A stretch of 33,670 nucleotides of DNA from Candidatus Aminicenantota bacterium (GTDB lineage Bacteria > Acidobacteriota > Aminicenantia > Aminicenantales > Aminicenantaceae): the NCBI GenBank assembly GCA_003648765.1, contig QMPV01000013.1, positions 1 to 33,670 of the forward strand. The letters are read 5' to 3'. Positions within the stretch are counted from its first letter, which is position 1; the number at the start of each line of letters is the position of its first letter. This document shows, one piece after another, positions 24,389 to 32,185 of this stretch. The notes under the pieces were generated by a model. The model saw only the letters and a program-made list of their open reading frames with translations. It was not told the origin of the DNA and did no database searches. A program made the position numbers and the translations under genes.

Positions 24389-26500
24389 ATGAAAAGGTGT
24401 TCTTTGGGTATTTGGTTGATTTTTCTGGGCTTCATTTTCGGACCAATACTTGCTTGGGGAGCTCAACCGGCTTCTCTGGCCGGCCACTGGGCGGGAACTA
24501 TCGATATCCCCGGTATGAAGTTGGCGATTGACCTGGATTTCACCCAGAATCAAGACGGTTCCTGGAAAGGAGATATTTCTATCCCGGCTCAAAAGGCGGT
24601 TGATCTGCCTCTGGCGAATATTTCTGTCGAAGGACGTCTGGTTAGTTTTGAAATTATAGGAGTGCCGGGCAAGCCCACTTTTAAAGGTGAAATCAGTCAA
24701 GATGGGCAGGTAATTTCCGGTGAATTTACTCAATCGGGCCGAACATTTCCCTTTACTTTGAAAAGGACCGTTAGTCCGGCCAAAAAAGCCAAGCAATCTT
24801 TAGAGGCCCTGCCTCAAGTTGTCGAAAAAGGATTAAAGGGACTGAAAGTTCCCGGGGTGGCCTTAGCTGTAGTTAAAGGCCAAGAAGTGATTTTTGCCCG
24901 GGGCTTCGGCTGGCGGGACGTGGACAAAAAACTTCCCATGACCCCGGATACTCTTCTGGCCATTGGTTCAGCCACCAAAGCCTTCACCACTTTTACCTTA
25001 GGCACTTTGGTCGATGAAGGCCGCGTGGAATGGGAAAAGCCGGTCCGGTTTTATATCCCCTGGTTCCGTCTTTATGATACTTTTGCTACTTTACATTTAA
25101 CTCCGCGCGACCTAGTCACCCATCGGTCGGGCCTCCCCCGTCACGACCTGGTTTGGTATAACAATCATTCAGCCAGCCGGGAAGAATTTGTCCGCCGTCT
25201 GGCTTATCTTCAGCCCTCGGCCGACCTGCGGACCAAATTTCAATACAATAATTTGATGTTTTTAACCGCCGGTTATCTAATTGAGGTGCTCACTGGTCAG
25301 ACGTGGGAAGAGGCTGTTCGGGAGAGGGTGCTGAAGCCACTGGAGATGACGCGCACTAATTTTTCGGTGCTTGACTCTCAAAAGGATTCTGATTTCGCCC
25401 AGCCTTATCGGCAAGCCAAGGGGAAGATAAAGAAAATTCCTTTTCGAATTATCACTAACATGGGACCGGCGGGCTCGATTAATTCCAGTGTCAATGAGAT
25501 GACTCACTGGCTGATGGTTCATCTGAACGGGGGAAAATATAAAGGCAAGACCATTATTAAACCTCAGACCCTTCAGGATATGCACCTGGCCCATATGCCC
25601 ACCGGGACCACTCCCTCCATTCCTGAAATAACTCCGGCCGATTACGGGTTGGGTTGGTTCATCGATACTTATCGGGGGCATCAACGGGTCCACCATGGGG
25701 GCAATATTGATGGCTTTTCAGCCATGGTCTGGTTAATGCCGCAAGACGGTCTGGGATTCGTCGCCCTGGCCAACAAAAGCGGCACCGCTTTGCCCGAATT
25801 GATTATCCGTCACGCGGCAGATTTGATTTTAGGCTTAGCACCCCGGGATTGGGTGGGCCAGGCTATAGAAAGAAAAACTAAAGGTGAGAAAGAGCAGGAA
25901 AAGGCCGAGAAGAAAAAACAGTCCCGCCGCCAACCGGGCACTCGACCCGCGCATAAGCTGGAAGAATACGCCGGCCTTTACCATCATCCCGGCTATGGAG
26001 ACCTGAAGGTGTTTCTCAAAGAAGGTCAGCTTTATTTTAAATTCAATGGAATAGTGACTCCTCTGGAACACTGGCATTATGAAACTTTTAATGCTCTTCG
26101 AGCCGAAGACCCGACTTTCGTTGACATGAAATTAACCTTTAGAACCAATGTCGACGGCTTAGTGGCGGCGGTGGAGGCGCCTTTTGAACCCACCATAGAG
26201 CCGATTGTGTTCACCAAGAAACCCGCTCAACAGTTCTTTGAACCCGAGTTCCTGAAAAAGTTTGTGGGTCGATACAAGTTACTGGAGCAAGTGGTTACTG
26301 TTTCCTTGAAAGGGAATCGTTTGACAGTTGCGACTCCTGGCCAACCCGAATATGAATTAGTGCCTGTTTTAGGCGGTGAATTTGCTTTGAAACAGGTGAA
26401 AACAATTCATGTTAAGTTTATTCTGGATAAAGCCGGCCAGGTAACAGGCGTAGCCTTTATTCAGCCCAACGGTATTTTTGAAGCTAAAAAAATTAAATAG
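24389..26500 (+). CDS. Exported serine hydrolase, class C beta-lactamase-like, with N- and C-terminal beta domains
   Basis: 703 residues. A signal peptide ends near residue 25 (LAWGAQ). A small beta domain (about 28-125) precedes the beta-lactamase/transpeptidase-fold domain (about 140-480). The catalytic motifs are S194-x-x-K197 (GSATK), Y286-x-N288 (QYNN) and H436-G-G (VHHGG). A charged lysine-rich linker (about 490-515) leads to C-terminal domains: a DUF3471-like part (about 520-600) and a last beta domain to 703. This layout is that of secreted D-aminopeptidase/esterase-type hydrolases, not antibiotic-resistance enzymes. GGAG lies ahead of the ATG. It converges on the beta-propeller gene with 41 bases between stops. 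Confidence 0.9.
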   Translation: MKRCSLGIWLIFLGFIFGPILAWGAQPASLAGHWAGTIDIPGMKLAIDLDFTQNQDGSWKGDISIPAQKAVDLPLANISVEGRLVSFEIIGVPGKPTFKGEISQDGQVISGEFTQSGRTFPFTLKRTVSPAKKAKQSLEALPQVVEKGLKGLKVPGVALAVVKGQEVIFARGFGWRDVDKKLPMTPDTLLAIGSATKAFTTFTLGTLVDEGRVEWEKPVRFYIPWFRLYDTFATLHLTPRDLVTHRSGLPRHDLVWYNNHSASREEFVRRLAYLQPSADLRTKFQYNNLMFLTAGYLIEVLTGQTWEEAVRERVLKPLEMTRTNFSVLDSQKDSDFAQPYRQAKGKIKKIPFRIITNMGPAGSINSSVNEMTHWLMVHLNGGKYKGKTIIKPQTLQDMHLAHMPTGTTPSIPEITPADYGLGWFIDTYRGHQRVHHGGNIDGFSAMVWLMPQDGLGFVALANKSGTALPELIIRHAADLILGLAPRDWVGQAIERKTKGEKEQEKAEKKKQSRRQPGTRPAHKLEEYAGLYHHPGYGDLKVFLKEGQLYFKFNGIVTPLEHWHYETFNALRAEDPTFVDMKLTFRTNVDGLVAAVEAPFEPTIEPIVFTKKPAQQFFEPEFLKKFVGRYKLLEQVVTVSLKGNRLTVATPGQPEYELVPVLGGEFALKQVKTIHVKFILDKAGQVTGVAFIQPNGIFEAKKIK

Positions 26501-26541
26501 TTGAAAGCAGACTGAGGCTGGCCCTCACCGTGGCGCCAAGG

Positions 26542-27741
26542 CTAATTTTTCTTGGGCCAAGCGGTGACTCGATATTTAACAATAATCGGTAAACCCTCAG
26601 AGTCTTTTTCAATCAACCAGATGAATTTTCCCTGCCAGCAGAGGCCACTTCTGGTGAGCAAGGAGCCTTTAATCCCGGAAACTTCGATCCGCTGAATAAA
26701 ATTTCCCTGGGAGTCGAAGACATCCAAAGTCCGTTCCATTTTTTCTTTATCTTTTAAATAGGGCTGAATCAGGATATTGCCTTCCGAGTCGACCAATAGT
26801 CCCCTATAAGCTGGTTTGTAGCGGGGAAAGGTGGTGTTTTTAACAATAAAATCAGGGGCTCCTTTCTTGGTTGTTCCATCTGAACTGGCAAAAGTCATCC
26901 TGGCAAAATGGTTTTTCTGGTCTTCTTTGGTTACTTTGACCGGCTGGTAAGGACGGGTGATTTTTTTGATTTCTTCTCCCTGGAGAGTATAAAGGCTGAA
27001 TTCATAATTTTCCGAGTAGCCAATAACAATTTTCCCCTGGGGAAGAACATCCCAGTGAACCCGGGGAGAGAAAGGAAGAGGAACATTGGCCAGCCCCCCC
27101 TCACCGAAGCGAATGAATTTATTCTCCCAGACAGAATGAGAATAGATGACTTTTTTGACTTCTAACTCCGGGGAAAGCAATTCGAGAAAAACTTCCTGGG
27201 GTTTCTGCGGGTCGGCGAAGTATGTTTTTTTGGTTTCCACAATGAATCGCCCATCGGGTAAAGCCTTAACTCGCCAGGGACGACCTTTTAATTGGGTCAG
27301 GTTGGCTGAAGTTAGGTATTGGCCTGTCAGGCTGACGGTGGTTAACCGCCGATTCCTCATGTCCCAGACAAGGATCCGGTCAGAGGCGATAGCCAAACTG
27401 AACGGGGCATTGAATTCTCCCGGTCCTTGTCCTGGACGACCAATGACCTGGAGAAACTTCCCCTTGAGGTCAAATTTTTTGATGTCGCTCTCCCGGAAAT
27501 CAAGAAGGTAAATATTACCGGCAGAGTCGAGACTGAGATCTATGGGGGAAGCCAGCACCACCTCAGTGGGTAGATTTGATTGGTCAATCACCAGTTCTTG
27601 GACCAAGTTGATTTTGCCCTGCCGGTAAATCTCCACCAGCGTGTCAGCTGCTTTTTTCTGGCCGTTCATAAAGGAAGAAAAGAGAAAAGGCAGGCCGACC
27701 AGGAGAAGGATAAAGGTAGAAAAAGCAGGTTTGAATTTCAT
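26542..27741 (-). CDS. Exported 6-bladed beta-propeller protein
   Basis: 399 residues from the chosen ATG. A hydrophobic signal peptide covers about residues 5-24 with no lipobox cysteine, so it is predicted to be periplasmic or secreted. NHL-like blades are clear in the first half: IDLSLDSAGNIYLLDFRESD, then IKKFDLKGKFLQVIGRPG, QGPGEFNAPFSLAIA and DRILVWDMRNRRLTTVSL. The second half is less regular. The frame opens at a TTG at 27753, but that codon is inside the ribosome site; GGAGG then sits 6-7 bases before ATG 27741. It resembles the lipoprotein at 14189-15187 in fold. No enzymatic role can be assigned. It shares the array-bracketed block with the serine hydrolase. Confidence 0.87.
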   Translation of the reverse strand: MKFKPAFSTFILLLVGLPFLFSSFMNGQKKAADTLVEIYRQGKINLVQELVIDQSNLPTEVVLASPIDLSLDSAGNIYLLDFRESDIKKFDLKGKFLQVIGRPGQGPGEFNAPFSLAIASDRILVWDMRNRRLTTVSLTGQYLTSANLTQLKGRPWRVKALPDGRFIVETKKTYFADPQKPQEVFLELLSPELEVKKVIYSHSVWENKFIRFGEGGLANVPLPFSPRVHWDVLPQGKIVIGYSENYEFSLYTLQGEEIKKITRPYQPVKVTKEDQKNHFARMTFASSDGTTKKGAPDFIVKNTTFPRYKPAYRGLLVDSEGNILIQPYLKDKEKMERTLDVFDSQGNFIQRIEVSGIKGSLLTRSGLCWQGKFIWLIEKDSEGLPIIVKYRVTAWPKKN

Positions 27742-27877
27742 GCCGCCCTCCAAGAACGCTCAACTTTATCTTCTTTAAATATAAAGATAATGGCGGCTAA
27801 TTTAAAGGCGAAATTTCTACTTCAAGCCCAGGATTTGTTTTTCTTCTGGGTGAAGCATGATGATTAGCGAAAAGCAT

Positions 27878-28021
27878 ATTGGCGGTGTCCATATTAGCGG
27901 TGTCAGACACCACCGAGACGGTGTCTGACACCCAAAAATTATGCGACACGCCATACTTGTGGGTGTCTGACACCGAAATGTTGGTTGGCACCAAAATGAT
28001 AGACACAGTATTTGCCCCCAA
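27878..28021 (+). repeat. Palindrome array 2, exact 21-bp period
   Basis: GGTGTCAGACACC at 27899 and GGTGTCTGACACC at 27920 and 27962 keep a strict 21-base register. A half-site GGTGTCC lies within the register starting 27878. ATGCGACAC fills the register at 27941 and a degenerate GGTTGGCACC the one at 27983. The array closes with GACACAGTATTTGCCCCCAA at 28002-28021, 18 of 20 identical to the end of array 1. It lies on the same strand as array 1, 3,964 bases further on. Confidence 0.85.
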
Positions 28022-28090
28022 CTCAATTATAGAAATGGAGAAGGTTTCTGGTGAGAGGGGGTGACTGGAAAAAATTTCTGAAATATGTTT

Positions 28091-28124
28091 TTATCATAGA
28101 CTATTGATCATCAAACCATGATAA
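28091..28124. promoter_or_regulatory. Nested dyad upstream of rhaB, probable operator
   Basis: Outer arms TTATCAT (28091-28097) and ATGATAA (28118-28124) are perfect inverted copies. An inner dyad TTGAT-C-ATCAA (28104-28114) has nearly the same centre. It ends 15 bases before the rhaB ATG, a position suited to repression. No regulator gene is in the window. Confidence 0.4.
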
Positions 28125-28139
28125 GTTAGAGGCAGAGCC

Positions 28140-29621
28140 ATGACGGCCCTTAAATTTTTAGCTTTTGACTTTGGAGCCTCAAGCGGCCGGGCTATTCTGG
28201 GATTTTTCTCTGGTTCCGGAATCGAGCTGGAAGAAATACATCGCTTTCCCAATCAGCCGGTGAGAGTCCTGGGGCATCTTTACTGGGATTTACTTAATTT
28301 GTTCACTGAATTGAAACAGGGTTTGATAAAGACGAGCCGCCGGGGTCATCGGGAATTGGCCGGCATTGGGGTCGATACCTGGGGAGTCGATTTCGGCTTG
28401 GTCGGGCCAAACAATCAGCTGCTGGGTAATCCTTATTGTTATCGAGATGAGCGGACCAAAGGTATGATGGAGAAGGCGGACCAATTCCTGACCCGGGAAG
28501 AACTTTATAATTACACCGGCATTCAATTTATGCCGGTCAATACTATTTACCAGCTTCTCAGTATGAGGGAAACCTCAAAGTATCTGCTGAAGGCGGCTGA
28601 AAAAATATTATTTATGCCAGATTTATTTAATTTTCTCCTGACCGGAGAGAAACTCTCTGAGTACACTATCGCATCCACTTCCCAACTTTTAAATGCCCGC
28701 ACCAGGAGCTGGGAGCCAGCTATTTTCGACAAGCTGAATCTGCCTTTTCACCTTATGGCCCCGATAATCGAGCCCGGGAGTGTGATTGGTCCTCTCCTGC
28801 CGGAAGTAGTGGCTGAAACTGGGCTTCAACCAGCCGAAGTGATTGCCCCGGCCTGTCACGATACCGCCAGTGCGGTGGCCGCCGTACCGACGCAATCTCC
28901 CCGGTGGGCCTATTTGAGTTCGGGAACTTGGTCGTTGATCGGTCTAGAAATAGACGAACCGATTATTAATCAAAAATCGCTTCATTGCAATTTCACCAAT
29001 GAAGGCGGGGTCGGCCGAACCATCCGTTTTCTCCACAACACTATGGGGCTGTGGTTATGGCAGAGATGTCTGGCTAAATGGAATCAGGCCGGAGCCGATT
29101 TTAGTTATGACCAGCTCATTCGACTGGCTGAGCAAGCCCCTCCCTTTAAGTGTTTGATTAATGTGGATGACCTGGCTTTTTTAAATCCTCCGGATATGCC
29201 GCAAGCCATGGCCGAGTTCTGCCGGAAGACCGGACAAACGCCGCCGCAGAATGAAGGAGAGTTCACCCGCTGTATTTTTGAGAGTCTGGCTTTGAGATAT
29301 CGTTATCTTTTAGATAAGCTCTCTGAGGTAAGTGGCCAACCAATCGAGGTGTTACATATAATCGGCGGCGGTTCCCAGAATGAACTGTTGAATCAATTCA
29401 CCGCTAATGCCACCCGTCGGGAAGTTGTGGCCGGCCCGGCTGAAGCCACAGCTTTGGGCAATATTCTTATTCAGGCCATGGCCAAACGAGAACTGGCTTC
29501 CCTTAAAGAAGCCAGGGAGTTGGTGGTTCGGTCTTTTTCCCTGAAACGATACTCTCCCCGGGAGGAGTCCCTCTGGGAAGAGATGTATCAAAAAGCGAAA
29601 TCCCTCTTTTGGACGGAGTGA
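28140..29621 (+). CDS. rhaB: Rhamnulokinase (FGGY family)
   Basis: 493 residues, the usual length for RhaB. The enzyme phosphorylates L-rhamnulose to L-rhamnulose 1-phosphate with ATP in the cytoplasm. The N-terminal FGGY domain opens with AFDFGASSGRAILG (phosphate loop, about 8-21) and has GIGVDTWGVDFGLV (about 75-88) with the catalytic aspartate region. The C-terminal domain has YLSSGTWSLIGLE (about 259-271) and HIIGGGSQNELLNQFTA (about 404-420). These favour RhaB over xylulokinase or glycerol kinase. The ribosome site is weak. A 175-base gap separates it from the sugar permease. Isomerase (rhaA) and aldolase (rhaD) are not in the window. Fuculokinase activity is a possible alternative. Confidence 0.88.
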   Translation: MTALKFLAFDFGASSGRAILGFFSGSGIELEEIHRFPNQPVRVLGHLYWDLLNLFTELKQGLIKTSRRGHRELAGIGVDTWGVDFGLVGPNNQLLGNPYCYRDERTKGMMEKADQFLTREELYNYTGIQFMPVNTIYQLLSMRETSKYLLKAAEKILFMPDLFNFLLTGEKLSEYTIASTSQLLNARTRSWEPAIFDKLNLPFHLMAPIIEPGSVIGPLLPEVVAETGLQPAEVIAPACHDTASAVAAVPTQSPRWAYLSSGTWSLIGLEIDEPIINQKSLHCNFTNEGGVGRTIRFLHNTMGLWLWQRCLAKWNQAGADFSYDQLIRLAEQAPPFKCLINVDDLAFLNPPDMPQAMAEFCRKTGQTPPQNEGEFTRCIFESLALRYRYLLDKLSEVSGQPIEVLHIIGGGSQNELLNQFTANATRREVVAGPAEATALGNILIQAMAKRELASLKEARELVVRSFSLKRYSPREESLWEEMYQKAKSLFWTE

Positions 29622-29796
29622 AAGGAGTCGGGCAATAACTGATGAAGACAGGCCGGAGGGGGGCGCTGCTTGAGAAGAGAAGAGGGCTGAGGTGGTGTCC
29701 AAACAGTTTTCTCGAAACCGAAACCAATCTTCATGGTCTCCAGCTCAGAATATTCGGGGCCCCCATGGATTTTTAGACTAAGGAGAAGGAGAGGCT

Positions 29797-31116
29797 ATGG
29801 CCGAGAAGATATTTCTCTCGAAAAATAACAGGCAGAAGTCAGGATCGATTGTTCCCCGGTCCATCTTATGGCCTTTTATTCTTTTGACCAGCTGCTTTGC
29901 CTGGTGGGGTTTGGCCAACAATATGACCGATACCTTACTGGCGGCCTTTAAGAGAATCATGAGCATGTCGGATTTTCAGACTTCCTGGATTCAAATTGCT
30001 TTTTACGGTTCCTATTTTTGTCTGGCTCTCCCAGCGGCCATCTTTATCACCCGCTTTACTTTTAAAGCCGGCGTTCTTCTGGGATTGGGCTTGTTTATTG
30101 GCGGGGCCCTGCTTTTCTGTCCGGCCAGCAAGAGCATGAATTATTTTCATTTTTTGGCGGCTCTTTATATTCTGGCCGGCGGACTTTCCATTCTGGAAAC
30201 CAGCGCCAATCCCTATGTAATTGCCATGGGACCGGAGGAGAGCGGCACTCGCCGGTTAAACTTGGCTCAATCTTTTAATCCCGTGGGTTCAGTTATCGGC
30301 ATTTTTTTAAGTAAGTATTTCATCCTTTCCCATCTCCATTCCGCTACGCCAGAGGAGCGAGCGGCCATGAGTCCTGAGATGTTGAGGCAGATTCAGTCTC
30401 AAGAATTGGCGGCGGTTATGGGACCTTATGTGGCTGTGGCTTTTGTTCTGATTATTATCTGGATTTTAATTGCCGTAAACAAAAATATGCCCCGAGCTTC
30501 TGATGCGGGCTCCCCTCTCCATCTTCGAGGCAGCTTGGTCCGCCTTTTCCGCCGCCGACATTATGTCTGGGGGGTGATCGCTCAGTTCTTTTATGTGGGC
30601 GCTCAAATCGGGGTTTGGTCTTTTACGATTCGCTACGTAATGAAGGAACTTCAGCTGAATGAAGCGGCCGCCTCGACCTATTATCTCGCTTCTCTTATTT
30701 TATTCGGTGTGGCGCGGTTTATTTGTACCGCTTTAATGAAATTTATCACCCCCGAGAATCTGTTGGCCGGGTTGGGTCTGCTGGCTATGGGCTTGACTTT
30801 AATCGTGATTTTCGCCGGGGGCTATGGAGGAGTGCTGGCTCTGGTGGCCGTTTCCGGTTGTATGTCGTTGATGTTTCCCACCATCTTCGGGTTGGCCGTG
30901 CGGGGTCTGGGTGGGGAGACCAAGATCGGAGGGTCCGGGCTGATTATGGCCATTCTGGGCGGGGCTGTTTTTCCCGCTCTACAGGGGGGCGTTTCCGATC
31001 TGCTCCACAGTATTAATTTAGCTTATTTTGTTCCCTTGATTTGTTTTGTGGTGGTCACCTACTATGGGCTTTTCGCCTGCCGCCAGAAAGTATCGCCGGT
31101 TAGAGTTGAAAAATGA
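29797..31116 (+). CDS. Sugar MFS permease, FucP (L-fucose:H+ symporter) family
   Basis: 439 residues with about 12 hydrophobic segments, normal for FucP. The N-terminal FILLTSCFAWWGLANNMTDTL is typical of the family and includes the acid residue used in proton coupling. ETSANPYV near 132-139 and LNLAQSFNPVGSVIG near 148-162 are family motifs. It imports a sugar with H+ across the inner membrane. AAGGAG and GGAG lie just before the ATG. It follows rhaB on the same strand by 175 bases, so L-rhamnose or L-fucose is the probable substrate by context, though FucP-family proteins also carry other sugars. Confidence 0.9.
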   Translation: MAEKIFLSKNNRQKSGSIVPRSILWPFILLTSCFAWWGLANNMTDTLLAAFKRIMSMSDFQTSWIQIAFYGSYFCLALPAAIFITRFTFKAGVLLGLGLFIGGALLFCPASKSMNYFHFLAALYILAGGLSILETSANPYVIAMGPEESGTRRLNLAQSFNPVGSVIGIFLSKYFILSHLHSATPEERAAMSPEMLRQIQSQELAAVMGPYVAVAFVLIIIWILIAVNKNMPRASDAGSPLHLRGSLVRLFRRRHYVWGVIAQFFYVGAQIGVWSFTIRYVMKELQLNEAAASTYYLASLILFGVARFICTALMKFITPENLLAGLGLLAMGLTLIVIFAGGYGGVLALVAVSGCMSLMFPTIFGLAVRGLGGETKIGGSGLIMAILGGAVFPALQGGVSDLLHSINLAYFVPLICFVVVTYYGLFACRQKVSPVRVEK

Positions 31117-31171
31117 CCCCATTTACTCAGCCTGGATTTTTCAGATAAACTTCCGGGCGGGGCCCAAGCTC

Positions 31172-31222
31172 GGGGATTAATAAATTTTACGGGGGATTTA
31201 GTAAATCCTTGTCCCCTGCGGG
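31172..31222 (+). terminator. Repeat/hairpin after the sugar permease, possible terminator
   Basis: Two adjacent 20-base units starting GGGGATT (31172 and 31192) are similar. The second holds the perfect dyad GGATTTA-G-TAAATCC (31194-31208). A GC-rich step and TTTGTTTT follow at about 31210-31222. This might end the rhaB-permease transcript, but the T-rich tail is separated from the stem. Confidence 0.3.
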
Positions 31223-31356
31223 TTTGTTTTCGCTTCTGGTTGATCTTGTTTAGGCTAGGCCTCCTGGCCCTATTCTTGGTTTTGATGAAGACTTTCTTTT
31301 TTGCTTGGGACCAGGCCTCATCAACCTTTTTATTATCAAATAGTTAACCCCTTTTG

Positions 31357-31397
31357 CCAGCCCCAAATCGGCCTTTAAAGGCGATTTTCGGGGCCAG
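31357..31397. other. Long interrupted hairpin
   Basis: Centred on the perfect palindrome GCCTTTAAAGGC (31370-31381), the arms continue outward as CCCCAAATCG against CGATTTTCGGGG with small bulges, then GCC-type pairing. The whole 41-base structure is stable on either strand. No T-tract follows. Confidence 0.5.
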
Positions 31398-31606
31398 GTT
31401 CATGCTCCTAATGGAGACCTAGAGAGAGAAATATTTTGGACTCCAAATTTCAAACTTCTAGTCAATCTTAGGGGTTGTCAGTCTTTCTAAAACCGAGAAG
31501 GAAAATCAAGAAGGCTTACCTTATACTGACAATTTTAACTAAAAACACAGGAGATGAGTCTTGAATAAGATGAGGTACTTAAGGCGTCATGACCCAGGGT
31601 TAAGAC

Positions 31607-31719
31607 ACCCTTTATCTGATGTTCATCACGTTTTCGGAAATGCTTTGAGATGGATAAGGGGTGTTTGAGACCCTGATTATCTGTCAGGGTCATCACAGTT
31701 TCGGAAATGCTTCTCTGGG
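31607..31719. repeat. Diverged 67-bp tandem repeat pair with hairpins
   Basis: TCATCACGTTTTCGGAAATGC (31623) and TCATCACAGTTTCGGAAATGC (31690) differ at 2 of 23 bases when extended to the following TT. Preceding sequence (ACCC, TTATCTG) also matches, giving a period of 67. ACCCTG/CAGGGT (31670-31690) and GACACCCTTTATC/GGATAAGGGGTGTT (about 31603-31665) form hairpins around them. Confidence 0.6.
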
Positions 31720-31848
31720 GACTCATTAGTACCCTGAACCAAATCAAATAAATTTATTTGTTTAATGATGAAAGATTGATACAATTATTTTTCAGTTGAT
31801 GAAAAGAATAATAAATGAACTTTAAAATAAGTTTTTCCCGGAGGTAAG

Positions 31849-32178
31849 ATGAAATATTCCTTTAAAATATTTATAAGCTTTTTGGCCCTCTGCCTCGTTT
31901 TGCTCATAATGAGCAGCTGTTTGCCTGGACCCAACGATTTACGGGGAGTGCCTGATGAAGGAGGCCGGGTGGCTGGTTTCTGGAGGGGCCTATGGCATGG
32001 ATTATTGGCGCCGATAACTTTTATTATTTCCGTTTTCTCTCAAAAAGTAAATTTTTACGAAGTCCATAATAATGGTTTTTGGTATAACCTGGGGTTTGTG
32101 CTGGGAGCGGGTCTTTTTCTAAATGGCGGCCTCTTAGGTTCCCGGCGGGCGCGACGGGCAAGGAAAAAACGGATTTAA
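31849..32178 (+). CDS. Small membrane lipoprotein of unknown function
   Basis: 109 residues. A signal peptide (about 1-24) ends with IMSSC, a lipobox-like sequence with the cysteine at residue 24. Two more hydrophobic stretches follow, WRGLWHGLLAPITFIISVF (about 46-64) and WYNLGFVLGAGLFLNGGLLG (about 78-97), before a strongly basic tail RRARRARKKRI. I do not recognise a named family. The GFWRGLWHGLLAPI segment looks conserved in character (Trp/Gly-rich). GGAGG lies ahead of the ATG. The NUDIX gene starts 7 bases after its stop, so it heads a likely operon with the next two genes. Confidence 0.75.
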   Translation: MKYSFKIFISFLALCLVLLIMSSCLPGPNDLRGVPDEGGRVAGFWRGLWHGLLAPITFIISVFSQKVNFYEVHNNGFWYNLGFVLGAGLFLNGGLLGSRRARRARKKRI

Positions 32179-32185
32179 ACTTTAA

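Larger units (their letters stand above)
27742..28139. other. Divergent intergenic region beta-propeller/rhaB
   Basis: 398 bases holding the beta-propeller leader, palindrome array 2 (27878-28021) and a nested dyad just ahead of rhaB (28091-28124). No gene is supported. Confidence 0.6.
31117..31848. other. Intergenic region with several repeats and hairpins
   Basis: 732 bases without a supported gene. It holds a 20-bp tandem pair with a hairpin (31172-31208), a long interrupted hairpin (31357-31397), an 8-bp inverted pair TTGTCAGT/ACTGACAA (31475-31532) and a 67-bp repeat pair (31607-31719). Confidence 0.6.

Noticed and set aside
24290-24796. 168-codon minus-strand frame over the start of the serine hydrolase
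   Set aside because: It is antisense to a well-supported gene with signal peptide and ribosome site, and has low-complexity, domain-free sequence.
31535-31747. 70-codon minus-strand frame over the 67-bp repeats
   Set aside because: The frame covers the repeat pair and hairpins, has no ribosome site, and its composition reflects the repeats.
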